Origin: Thiobacillaceae bacterium | GTDB taxonomy: Bacteria > Pseudomonadota > Gammaproteobacteria > Burkholderiales > Thiobacillaceae | DNA: 10,506 nt | Direction: 5' to 3' | Assembly: GCA_012274165.1 (NCBI GenBank) | Contig: JAAPAA010000387.1 | Coordinates: forward strand, 1-10,506 | Part shown: piece after piece, positions 1 through 5,549 of the stretch | Position numbering within the stretch: the stretch's first letter is position 1 | How the letters are laid out: each line of letters begins with the position of its first letter | Position numbers and translations under genes: made by a program | The notes under the pieces: generated by a model | Database searches by the model: none | Seen by the model: only the letters and a program-made list of their open reading frames with translations | Told to the model about the DNA's origin: nothing

Positions 1-563
1 GCATTGATGATCGGGTAGTCGATGCCGGGTTTGAGTCCCGCTCCGGCCAGTTCGGCCTGCAGGGCCAGCACGATCACCGCAAGGGGATCGGCAATGGCAA
101 TGCTGTGGCCGCGCAGCTCCGCCAGCTCACGGTAAGGCGAAGTGGATTTGACTACCAGCAGCCCGCGTACCGGCTGGGTATATTTGAGCAGGGGTCGATA
201 GCCGGCGTCCTGGCGTGCCAGCCAGGCGAGATGGGGGGCGGTGAGCAGCAGGTCGTATTCGCCCTGGCGCGTCCGTTCGACAAAGGTTTTGAAATCGGGT
301 GCGCTGTAGATTTCGACGCGCCGGCGCAGTGATTTTTCCAGGGCGTCGGCCAGCGGACGATAGGTTTCGACGATTTGTTTGGCGGTGGTGTTGGGGAAAA
401 CGCCCAGCACCAGGGGCGGCACGTTAGCTGCTACGGCCGGGTGTAATACCAGCAGGCCGAGCAGCAGCCAGAGAATGGGCAGAAAGAAACCGCGTGCCAG
501 CTGAGCTAAACCCATAGACCCTGGCTGGCCTGTCGGCTGGAAACGCTTATTGTTATAGATCAT
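1..563 (-). CDS. PhnD-like periplasmic substrate-binding protein, partial (C-terminus beyond left edge)
   Basis: The 187 complete codons visible encode an exported binding protein of the phosphate/phosphite/phosphonate (PhnD-like) type. The ATG at 563 has GGAG six bases upstream. An in-frame ATG at 515 has a poorer site and would shorten the positively charged N-region. Residues 26-45 form a hydrophobic segment ending in AVA, a good signal peptidase I site before residue 46. The mature part starts with LVLGVFPNTTA, then IVETYRPLADALEKSL, the usual opening of this fold, and includes YDLLLTAPHLAWLA and ELRGHSIAIADP, typical of ligand-binding lobe segments. It follows argA by 23 nt on the same strand and may share its transcript. 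Such domains occur alone with ABC transporters and as the sensor part of kinases or GGDEF proteins. The cut end prevents a choice, and no permease or ATPase gene is visible here. The family call is fairly sure; the ligand is unknown. Confidence 0.8.
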   Translation of the reverse strand, partial: MIYNNKRFQPTGQPGSMGLAQLARGFFLPILWLLLGLLVLHPAVAANVPPLVLGVFPNTTAKQIVETYRPLADALEKSLRRRVEIYSAPDFKTFVERTRQGEYDLLLTAPHLAWLARQDAGYRPLLKYTQPVRGLLVVKSTSPYRELAELRGHSIAIADPLAVIVLALQAELAGAGLKPGIDYPIIN

Positions 564-586
564 CGCAGGCTCCGGCTGATCCAGTA

Positions 587-1933
587 TCAGATGGATTTTT
601 CGAGTACTTTGGATCGACGCTTGTAGTTGTAAAGCACCTGCTTGCCATGCGGCAACTGGTCGGGGCCACTGTCGACGAAACCGCGTTCTTCAAACCACTG
701 CTCGGTGCGGGTGGTCAGCACGAACAGTCGCTTGAAACCAGCCTTTTTGCCACGCCGTTCGGCTTCGGCCAACAACAGGTTGCCAAAGCCGCGCCCGCGA
801 AAGTCTGCGGCTACCGCCAGACAGGCAAGCTCGGCCGCCTGCTCTTCGGGAAACGGATACAGCGCGGCACAGCCTGCGATGACGCCGTCGGATTCGAGCA
901 CCAGAAAGCGTTCGATTTCCATTTCCAGCCGCTCGCGCGAACGCCACACCAGAATGCCTTCGCGTTCCAGCGGCTCGATCAGGCCGAGTATTCCGCCGAC
1001 ATCGTCGATGGTGGCGGCGCGCAAGGTTTCCAGCGCCGCCGGCGTGACGAGCGTGCCGACGCCCTCGCGGGTGAACAGCTCGGACAGCAGCGCGCCGTCG
1101 CGGTGGCGGCTGATCAGGTGGGCGCGCTTGACGCCAGCGGTGCAGGCGGCGATGGCGCAGGGCAGGTAGTAGCTGACGTCTTCCGGCAGCTTGCGGGCTT
1201 TGTCCAGCACCAGCCGCGCTTCGTTGACGGTGAGGATGTTGTGGATGGTGCGCGCCTTGTCGGGTACGCCTTCGGTGTCCATCAGGAAAATCAGCTTGTC
1301 GGCGGCCAGCTCGATCGCCGCCTGGGTGGCGACGTCCTCCAGGCTCAGATTGAAAATTTCGCCGGTGGGCGAATAGCCGATGGGCGACAGCAGCACGATG
1401 TCGTGCTGGTCGAGTCGTCGGCGGATCGCCGCGGCGTCGATCTTGCGCACCTCACCGGTATGCAGCAGGTCGACGCCGTCGCGCACCCCCAGCGGCCGCG
1501 CGGTGACGAAATTGCCCGAGGCGACGCGGATGCCGGCGCCGGCCATCGGCGTGTTGGCGAGACCCAGCGACAGCAGGGCTTCGATCTCGACCCGCACTGT
1601 GCCGGCGGCTTCCTTGACGCACGCCAGCGCGGCGTCGTCGGTGACGCGCAAGCCTTCGACATAGCGAATCGCGGTGCCGTTTTCGTTCAGCCGCGCTTCC
1701 ACCTGTGGCCGCACGCCATGGATCAGCACCAGACGCACGCCCAGGCTGTTCAGCAGGTTGACGTCGTGCGCCAGCTGCACGAAATCGCCGTCGGCCACCA
1801 GCTCGCCGCCGAATGCGATCACAAACGTTTTGCCGCGAAAGCCGTGGATGTAGGGTGCAGCTGAGCGAAACCAGTGGACGAAGTCGGTCGTGTCTTTCAA
1901 GGGAGGCCTGGACGGGTTGTTTGATGTGAACAT
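587..1933 (-). CDS. argA: N-acetylglutamate synthase (amino-acid kinase + GNAT fusion)
   Basis: It transfers acetyl from acetyl-CoA to glutamate, the first step of arginine synthesis, in the cytoplasm. At 448 aa it is close to the roughly 440 aa of Escherichia coli ArgA and shares its architecture and many segments from memory. Residues about 25-295 are the amino-acid kinase-like domain, with RGKTFVIAFGGE (33-44), LVLIHGVRPQ (68-77), the conserved SGNF (139-142) and GVDLLHTG (153-160). Residues about 303-445 are the GNAT acetyltransferase domain, with LYPFPEE (358-364), the CoA-binding loop RGRGFG (379-384) and LFVLTTRTEQWF (403-414). In this family arginine feedback acts through the kinase-like domain. 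The start is uncertain: the ATG at 1933 lacks a clear Shine-Dalgarno sequence, while an in-frame TTG at 1900 (residue 12) has AGG at a fair distance and would match the E. coli N-terminus better. A hairpin lies just upstream at 1951-1965. Confidence 0.96.
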   Translation of the reverse strand: MFTSNNPSRPPLKDTTDFVHWFRSAAPYIHGFRGKTFVIAFGGELVADGDFVQLAHDVNLLNSLGVRLVLIHGVRPQVEARLNENGTAIRYVEGLRVTDDAALACVKEAAGTVRVEIEALLSLGLANTPMAGAGIRVASGNFVTARPLGVRDGVDLLHTGEVRKIDAAAIRRRLDQHDIVLLSPIGYSPTGEIFNLSLEDVATQAAIELAADKLIFLMDTEGVPDKARTIHNILTVNEARLVLDKARKLPEDVSYYLPCAIAACTAGVKRAHLISRHRDGALLSELFTREGVGTLVTPAALETLRAATIDDVGGILGLIEPLEREGILVWRSRERLEMEIERFLVLESDGVIAGCAALYPFPEEQAAELACLAVAADFRGRGFGNLLLAEAERRGKKAGFKRLFVLTTRTEQWFEERGFVDSGPDQLPHGKQVLYNYKRRSKVLEKSI

Positions 1934-1950
1934 GAAGGATACAGAAAAGA

Positions 1951-1965
1951 CCTGCGAAACGCAGG
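1951..1965 (-). promoter_or_regulatory. Hairpin in the argA leader followed by a U-rich stretch
   Basis: Read on the minus strand, CCTGCG-TTT-CGCAGG forms a perfect 6-bp GC-rich stem with a 3-base loop. It is followed directly by TCTTTTCTGT, and the argA ATG at 1933 lies 17 nt after the stem. Its position in the leader, and the absence of a clear Shine-Dalgarno sequence between stem and start, suggest possible attenuation or translational control. The stem is short and the T-run is interrupted, so a chance hairpin is also possible. Confidence 0.35.
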
Positions 1966-2086
1966 CACTCCATACGGTTCGAGAGATAAACGGAATAAAT
2001 TGGATAGGCTTTAATGCTTATTTACACCCTGCAAGAATGCGCCCATCATTTTCGATGTTGACCATCCCTGAAGAGAGTGTTGAGAC

Positions 2087-2521
2087 ATGAAATACACGAG
2101 CAAGATGATGGGCGTGCTGCTGGGCGGCGCCCTCATGATGGGCGCGCTGGCGCTTCCGGCCACCGCGCTGGCCGCCGACAAGACGAAAGTGGTGATTCAG
2201 GTCAGCACCAACGACCCGGCAACCTGGAATCTGGCGTTGAACAACGCCCAGAACATCCAGCATGACTTGGGCAAGGACAATGCCGACATCGAAATCGTTG
2301 CTTTTGGCCCCGGCATCGGCATGCTGAAAGCCGAATCCGAAGTGGCCAATCGGGTCAATGAAGCGGTCGACTCGGGGATGCAGGTGATGGCGTGCCAGAA
2401 CACCATGCACAGCCAGAAGCTCAACAAGGAAGACATGAACAGCAAGGTGGGGTATGTCCCGGCTGGCGTGGTGGAAATCATTCGGCGCCAGCAGCAGGGC
2501 TACGCCTATCTGCGGCCGTAA
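2087..2521 (+). CDS. Exported DsrE-family-like protein
   Basis: This 144-aa protein resembles the DsrE/DsrF-like fold, whose cytoplasmic members take part in sulfur transfer. Residues 1-29 form a signal peptide: charged MKYTSK, a hydrophobic core about 8-24, and A27-L28-A29 before mature ADK, so it should act in the periplasm. The mature part starts with TKVVIQVSTNDPATWNLALNN, the typical first strand and helix, followed by ADIEIVAFGPGIGML (66-80). A single cysteine, C103, sits in QVMACQNTM, where DsrE-like proteins often carry their reactive cysteine; the rest of the mature protein has none. GAGAG nine bases before the ATG at 2087 is a usable ribosome binding site. The gene is monocistronic: divergent from argA by 153 bp and closed by a strong terminator. 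A sulfur-handling or redox role is an inference from the family; the exact substrate cannot be told. Confidence 0.82.
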   Translation: MKYTSKMMGVLLGGALMMGALALPATALAADKTKVVIQVSTNDPATWNLALNNAQNIQHDLGKDNADIEIVAFGPGIGMLKAESEVANRVNEAVDSGMQVMACQNTMHSQKLNKEDMNSKVGYVPAGVVEIIRRQQQGYAYLRP

Positions 2522-2537
2522 GCCGGACTGCACCCTG

Positions 2538-2563
2538 AGCCGGGGAAAAGCCCCGGCTTTTTT
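2538..2563 (+). terminator. Rho-independent terminator of the dsrE-like gene
   Basis: AGCCGGGG (2538-2545) pairs perfectly with CCCCGGCT (2551-2558) around the loop AAAAG, and a run of six T follows (2558-2563). It begins 17 nt after the stop of the dsrE-like gene and lies just before the end of the convergent rsmE. The T-run orients it for the plus strand. The same stem may also help stop rsmE transcription, but no T-run follows it in that direction. Confidence 0.93.
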
Positions 2564-2579
2564 ACGCCTGTTTGCGGGA

Positions 2580-3305
2580 TCAGAAATCGCCCCACAGGGT
2601 TTGCATGGCGGCGAGTGCGGCGAGTGCCGCGGTCTCGGTGCGCAGGACGCGCGCGCCCAGGCGCACCGGGATCGCGCCGGCCGCGTGCAGGGCGGCGATT
2701 TCGTCGGCTTCGAACCCGCCTTCGGGGCCCGCCACCAGCCAGTCGGTTGCGCTGGGGGCGGGCAGATCAGCCAGTCGCATGTCGGCGAGCGGCGATAAAA
2801 ACAGCAGCCGCCCGCTCGTCTGGCCGAGCCAGCTGGCCAGCGTCAGCGGCGGGCTGACTGCGGGCACCTGATTGCGCCCGCATTGCTCGCAGGCGCTGGC
2901 GACCACGCCTTGCCAGTGCGCCACCCGCTTGTCGGCGCGTTCGCCCGCCAGCTTGACCACACTGCGTTTGGCGGCAATCGGCTGGATCGCCGCAACGCCG
3001 AGTTCAACCGCTTTTTGCAGGGTGTAGTCCATCCGCTCGCCGCTCGAAATTCCCTGCGCCAGCATCACCCGCAAACGCGATTCGCGTTCGATGTCGACAA
3101 AGCCGGTGAGGCTGACCGCCACGTCGTCTTTCTGGATGCGCTCGATGCGCGCGGTGTATTCGCCACCGCCGCCGTTGAACAGAATGATGCTGTCGTCGAC
3201 AGCCAGGCGCAGCGCCCGCGCCGCATGGCGCGCGGGACCGGGCGGCAGGTTGAAACGGGCGCCCTGAGCGAGCGGCTGGTCGAGATAAAAGCGCGGTAGG
3301 GACAT
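2580..3305 (-). CDS. rsmE: 16S rRNA m3U1498 methyltransferase
   Basis: RsmE methylates N3 of U1498 in 16S rRNA, using S-adenosylmethionine, on the small ribosomal subunit. The 241-aa length is normal for this SPOUT-class enzyme. The N-terminal PUA-like RNA-binding part (about 1-70) begins with PRFYLDQPL and includes HAARALRLAVDD (27-38). The catalytic trefoil-knot part shows QKAVELGV (97-104), RSVVK (114-118), ACEQCGRNQVP (138-148), GPEGGF (193-198) and LGARVLRTETA (216-226), all hallmark segments of the family. The start at 3305 fits the family's N-terminus, although the bases before it (AACAAG) give no clear Shine-Dalgarno sequence. It is divergent from the thioredoxin-like gene (45 bp between starts) and convergent with the dsrE-like gene. 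It is a housekeeping gene, probably transcribed alone. Confidence 0.96.
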   Translation of the reverse strand: MSLPRFYLDQPLAQGARFNLPPGPARHAARALRLAVDDSIILFNGGGGEYTARIERIQKDDVAVSLTGFVDIERESRLRVMLAQGISSGERMDYTLQKAVELGVAAIQPIAAKRSVVKLAGERADKRVAHWQGVVASACEQCGRNQVPAVSPPLTLASWLGQTSGRLLFLSPLADMRLADLPAPSATDWLVAGPEGGFEADEIAALHAAGAIPVRLGARVLRTETAALAALAAMQTLWGDF

Positions 3306-3307
3306 CT

Positions 3308-3316
3308 TGTTATTAT
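3308..3316 (+). promoter_or_regulatory. Candidate extended -10 promoter for the thioredoxin-like operon
   Basis: TGTTATTAT fits the extended -10 pattern TGnTATAAT with one mismatch. It would start transcription near 3323, leaving a leader of roughly 28 nt that contains the GGAG at 3341-3344 before the ATG at 3351. No good -35 box is seen, which extended -10 promoters tolerate. The opposite strand of nearly the same bases reads CATAAT (3317-3312), a possible -10 for rsmE. Assigned by pattern only. Confidence 0.4.
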
Positions 3317-3350
3317 GCCGGGGTTGCCTGAATATTTTGCGGAGCGCGTC

Positions 3351-3908
3351 ATGGTATCCCTCACCCCTCCCGTGTGTGATTTTGGCTGGAAAGCCCCCGA
3401 TTTCAGCCTGCCCGGTGTCGATGGCCGGCTATGGACCCTGCGCGACGCGATGGGCGCCAATGGATTGCTGGTGATGTTCATCTGCAACCACTGTCCCTAT
3501 GTGAAGGCGATCCGCCCGCGGCTGGTGCGTGATCTGGCCGAACTCAGACAACATGGCATTCACGCCATCGCCATCATGTCGAACGACCCGACCGACTACG
3601 CCGAGGACAGCTTCGACAACATGAAGCGCGTGGCGCTGGAATGCGGGTTTCCCTTTCCCTATGTGATGGATGCCACGCAGCAGGTGGCGCAGGCGTATGG
3701 CGCGGTATGCACGCCAGACTTTTTCGGCTTCAACCGTCATTCTGAATTGCAATACCGCGGGCGGTTTGACGCGTCGCGCAAGGAAACAGCGCCCGATGAT
3801 GCACGCCGCGATCTGTTCGCGGCGATGCGGCAGATCGCCGCTACCCAGCAAGGCCCCGCCGAGCAGATTCCCAGCATGGGCTGCTCGATCAAGTGGAAGG
3901 AGGCATGA
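3351..3908 (+). CDS. Thioredoxin/peroxiredoxin-like protein with CNHC motif
   Basis: This cytoplasmic 185-aa protein has a thioredoxin fold of the AhpC/TSA-like kind found in many bacteria as a 'thioredoxin family protein' with no settled substrate. Residues 14-30 (KAPDFSLPGVDGRLWTL) are the typical opening of redoxins. C45-N-H-C48, followed by PYVKAI, is the likely redox pair. VCTPDFF (119-125) supplies the conserved proline (P122) that packs against the active site, and a C-terminal GCSIKWK (177-183) is typical of this subgroup. The ATG at 3351 is chosen because GGAG lies six bases upstream; an in-frame ATG at 3315 overlaps the candidate -10 element and has no ribosome binding site. No signal peptide is seen. 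It heads a tight run with a methyltransferase (1-nt gap) and a phosphatase gene. A thiol-disulfide or peroxide-reducing role is inferred from the fold. Confidence 0.87.
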   Translation: MVSLTPPVCDFGWKAPDFSLPGVDGRLWTLRDAMGANGLLVMFICNHCPYVKAIRPRLVRDLAELRQHGIHAIAIMSNDPTDYAEDSFDNMKRVALECGFPFPYVMDATQQVAQAYGAVCTPDFFGFNRHSELQYRGRFDASRKETAPDDARRDLFAAMRQIAATQQGPAEQIPSMGCSIKWKEA

Positions 3909-3909
3909 C

Positions 3910-4524
3910 ATGGTCGATCACCAGCAGCATTGGGAAGACGTGTACAGCAACAAGGCCAGCGATCAGGTCAGCTGGTTTCAAGCGCATGCCGCGTCATCGC
4001 TGCGCCTGATCAAAAATTGCACCGATCAGCAGGCGCACGTCATCGATGTGGGCGGCGGTGCGTCGACGCTGGTGGATGGTCTGCTCGACGCAGGATATCG
4101 CCATGTGAGCGTGCTCGACCTCGCCGAATCCGCGCTGGCGGCCAGCCGCGAACGCCTCGGCGCACGCGCGCAGGCGGTGCAATGGATCGCCGCCGACATC
4201 ACCCGGGCCAGCTTGCCTGTCGCGCAATACGATGTCTGGCATGACCGCGCGGTGTTTCATTTCTTGACCGATCCCGCTGACCGCGCGCGTTATGTCGCGC
4301 AGGTGCTCAAAAGCGTGAAGCCCGGCGGGCATGTCATCGTCGCCGCATTCAGCCCCGAGGGTCCCCTGCAGTGCTCCGGACTGGATGTCATGCGTTACGC
4401 GCCCGATGCGCTGCACGCCGAGTTTGGCGCGCCGTTTCGCCTGCTTGGACATGAAACCGAAATCCATCACACCCCGGCGGGCAAGGAGCAGGAATTTGTT
4501 TATTGTTATTGCGTGCGCACCTGA
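3910..4524 (+). CDS. Class I SAM-dependent methyltransferase
   Basis: This 204-aa protein is a Rossmann-fold methyltransferase. Motif I is VIDVGGGAS (44-52). The acidic residue binding the ribose hydroxyls is D70 in VSVLDLA, followed by the AAD segment (94-96), motif DVWHDRAVFHFL (108-119) and the post-motif LKSVKPGGHVIVAAF (133-147). The N-terminus HWEDVYSNK and QVSWFQ resembles small-molecule methyltransferases near the TehB/thiopurine group, but the substrate cannot be told. The ATG at 3910 is preceded by AAGGAGG (3897-3903) at six bases, one of the strongest ribosome binding sites in the window; it lies inside the end of the thioredoxin-like gene, whose stop is one base before this start. 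The same frame is open upstream to 3670, but that part overlaps the previous gene and is not coding. Cytoplasmic, probably co-transcribed with both neighbours. Confidence 0.9.
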   Translation: MVDHQQHWEDVYSNKASDQVSWFQAHAASSLRLIKNCTDQQAHVIDVGGGASTLVDGLLDAGYRHVSVLDLAESALAASRERLGARAQAVQWIAADITRASLPVAQYDVWHDRAVFHFLTDPADRARYVAQVLKSVKPGGHVIVAAFSPEGPLQCSGLDVMRYAPDALHAEFGAPFRLLGHETEIHHTPAGKEQEFVYCYCVRT

Positions 4525-4539
4525 CCGGAACTGAACATC

Positions 4540-5322
4540 ATGCTCGAGCAAGTCAAATCCCTGGTGCGTGAAGTCGCGCAACGCGAAGTCACCCCGCGTT
4601 TTCTCAAGGTGGCGTCCAGCCACAAGGCTGACGGCAGCCTCTTTACAGTGGCCGATTCCGCGACACAGGCTGCGCTCGAACTTGCGCTGCCGCTGATCAA
4701 GGATGTGCCGGTGCTGGGCGAGGAGATGACCGAGCAGCAGCAGCATGACGCCTGGAATGCCGGGCGCGATGGCTTGTGGTGCGTCGATCCGATCGACGGC
4801 ACCTCCAATTTCGTCGCCGGGGTGCCTTACTTCGCGGTGTCGGTCGCCTATCTCTACAAGGGCGAACGCCAGCTTGGGGTGATCTACGATCCGATCGCCG
4901 ACGAAATGTTCAGCGCCGAGCGCGGCAAGGGCGCGCATCTCAATGGCACCCCGCTGCCGCTGCGTCCCCCGGCCACCGAACTCAAGCGCGCGCTGGCCGG
5001 GGTGGAGATGAAACGGATCAAGCGCGAGCTAGCCGGGCGGCTGGCCTCATGGCCACCGTATGCGTCGCAGCGTAACTTCGGCGCCAGTACGCTGGACTGG
5101 TGCTACACCGCCGCAGGCCGCTTCGATATCTATGTGCACGGCGGGCAAAAGCTGTGGGACTACGCTGCGGGCGCACTGATTCTGGAAGAGGCTGGCGGAC
5201 GGTTGTCCAGCCTGAGCGGCAGCTTCGACACGGCGAATATCTGGGAGCGCTCGGTGGTGGCGTCAGCCAGTCCAGCGTTGTTCGAACTGTGGCGTGACTG
5301 GTTGAAGGCAGCGGGAGCGTAA
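4540..5322 (+). CDS. Inositol monophosphatase family phosphatase
   Basis: This is a Mg2+-dependent, Li+-sensitive-type sugar or inositol phosphate phosphatase (SuhB/IMPase family) of 260 aa, normal for the group. The metal-binding residues are in place: GEE at 60-62, DPIDGTSNF at 83-91 with D83 and D86, and LWDYAAG at 205-211 with D207. SLFTVADSATQ (33-43) and GVIYDPIADEMFSAERGKGA (113-132) are further family segments. Substrates in this family include inositol-1-phosphate, 3'-phosphoadenosine phosphates and fructose-1,6-bisphosphate, and the sequence alone does not decide. It lies 15 nt after the methyltransferase and is probably the last gene of that run. No clear Shine-Dalgarno sequence precedes the ATG, so translation may depend partly on coupling. 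Gene symbols such as suhB are withheld because SuhB proper usually stands elsewhere. Confidence 0.92.
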   Translation: MLEQVKSLVREVAQREVTPRFLKVASSHKADGSLFTVADSATQAALELALPLIKDVPVLGEEMTEQQQHDAWNAGRDGLWCVDPIDGTSNFVAGVPYFAVSVAYLYKGERQLGVIYDPIADEMFSAERGKGAHLNGTPLPLRPPATELKRALAGVEMKRIKRELAGRLASWPPYASQRNFGASTLDWCYTAAGRFDIYVHGGQKLWDYAAGALILEEAGGRLSSLSGSFDTANIWERSVVASASPALFELWRDWLKAAGA

Positions 5323-5389
5323 GCTGCTTGTTTGTGTGCAGGCAGGGAAATCCTGTTCCGCCAGGCTTGCCAGGTGCGCGGCCTCGAAC

Positions 5390-5512
5390 AATGCGGCCGG
5401 CCACTGAGCACCCATTCCTTAAGCGCTACTGCGCTGAGCGGCCGGCTGAAGTAATAACCCAGGACGACTGCGCGATGCCCATGCTGGCGCTGATCTCCAC
5501 CATGGCTTGAAC
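5390..5512 (-). pseudogene. Relic of an EAL-domain (c-di-GMP phosphodiesterase) C-terminus
   Basis: In the 227-nt gap after the phosphatase gene, the minus strand encodes two short pieces typical of the end of EAL domains. At 5512-5471 one frame reads VQAMVEISASMGIA, matching the helix before the usual VVAEGVET. At 5468-5390, in another frame, it reads VVLGYYFSRPLSAVALKEWV, matching the terminal QGYYFSRPL segment, with L in place of the catalytic Q. About 27 residues between the two are missing and the frame changes, which fits an internal deletion. The sequence differs from the intact EAL gene ending at 5550 (RVIIDMARALN and QGYHFAKPM), so it is not a recent copy of that gene. No start, upstream domain or clean stop remains. 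The pieces are short, so the call rests on motif order and orientation. Confidence 0.6.
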
Positions 5513-5549
5513 TGGCGGGGCAGGCGGCTGTCCGGGGCGCCCGGCGGCG

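Noticed and set aside
647..1864. Long plus-strand open frame opposite argA
   Set aside because: It mirrors the argA codons, with a composition typical of a complementary-strand frame, and has no recognisable domain.
1980..2086. Promoter of the dsrE-like gene or ArgR operator for argA in the AT-rich divergent gap
   Set aside because: TTGGAT and several AT-rich hexamers occur, but none has a partner at proper spacing, and no convincing ARG-box pair was found.
3315..3350. Earlier ATG for the thioredoxin-like protein
   Set aside because: It overlaps a candidate -10 element and has no ribosome binding site, whereas the ATG at 3351 has GGAG six bases upstream.
3994..4938. Minus-strand open frame across the methyltransferase and phosphatase genes
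   Set aside because: It spans two well-supported plus-strand genes and their junction and shows no family motif.
5535..5542. GGGCGCCC palindrome after the GGDEF-EAL stop as a terminator
   Set aside because: It is too short, has no loop and no T-run follows on the minus strand.
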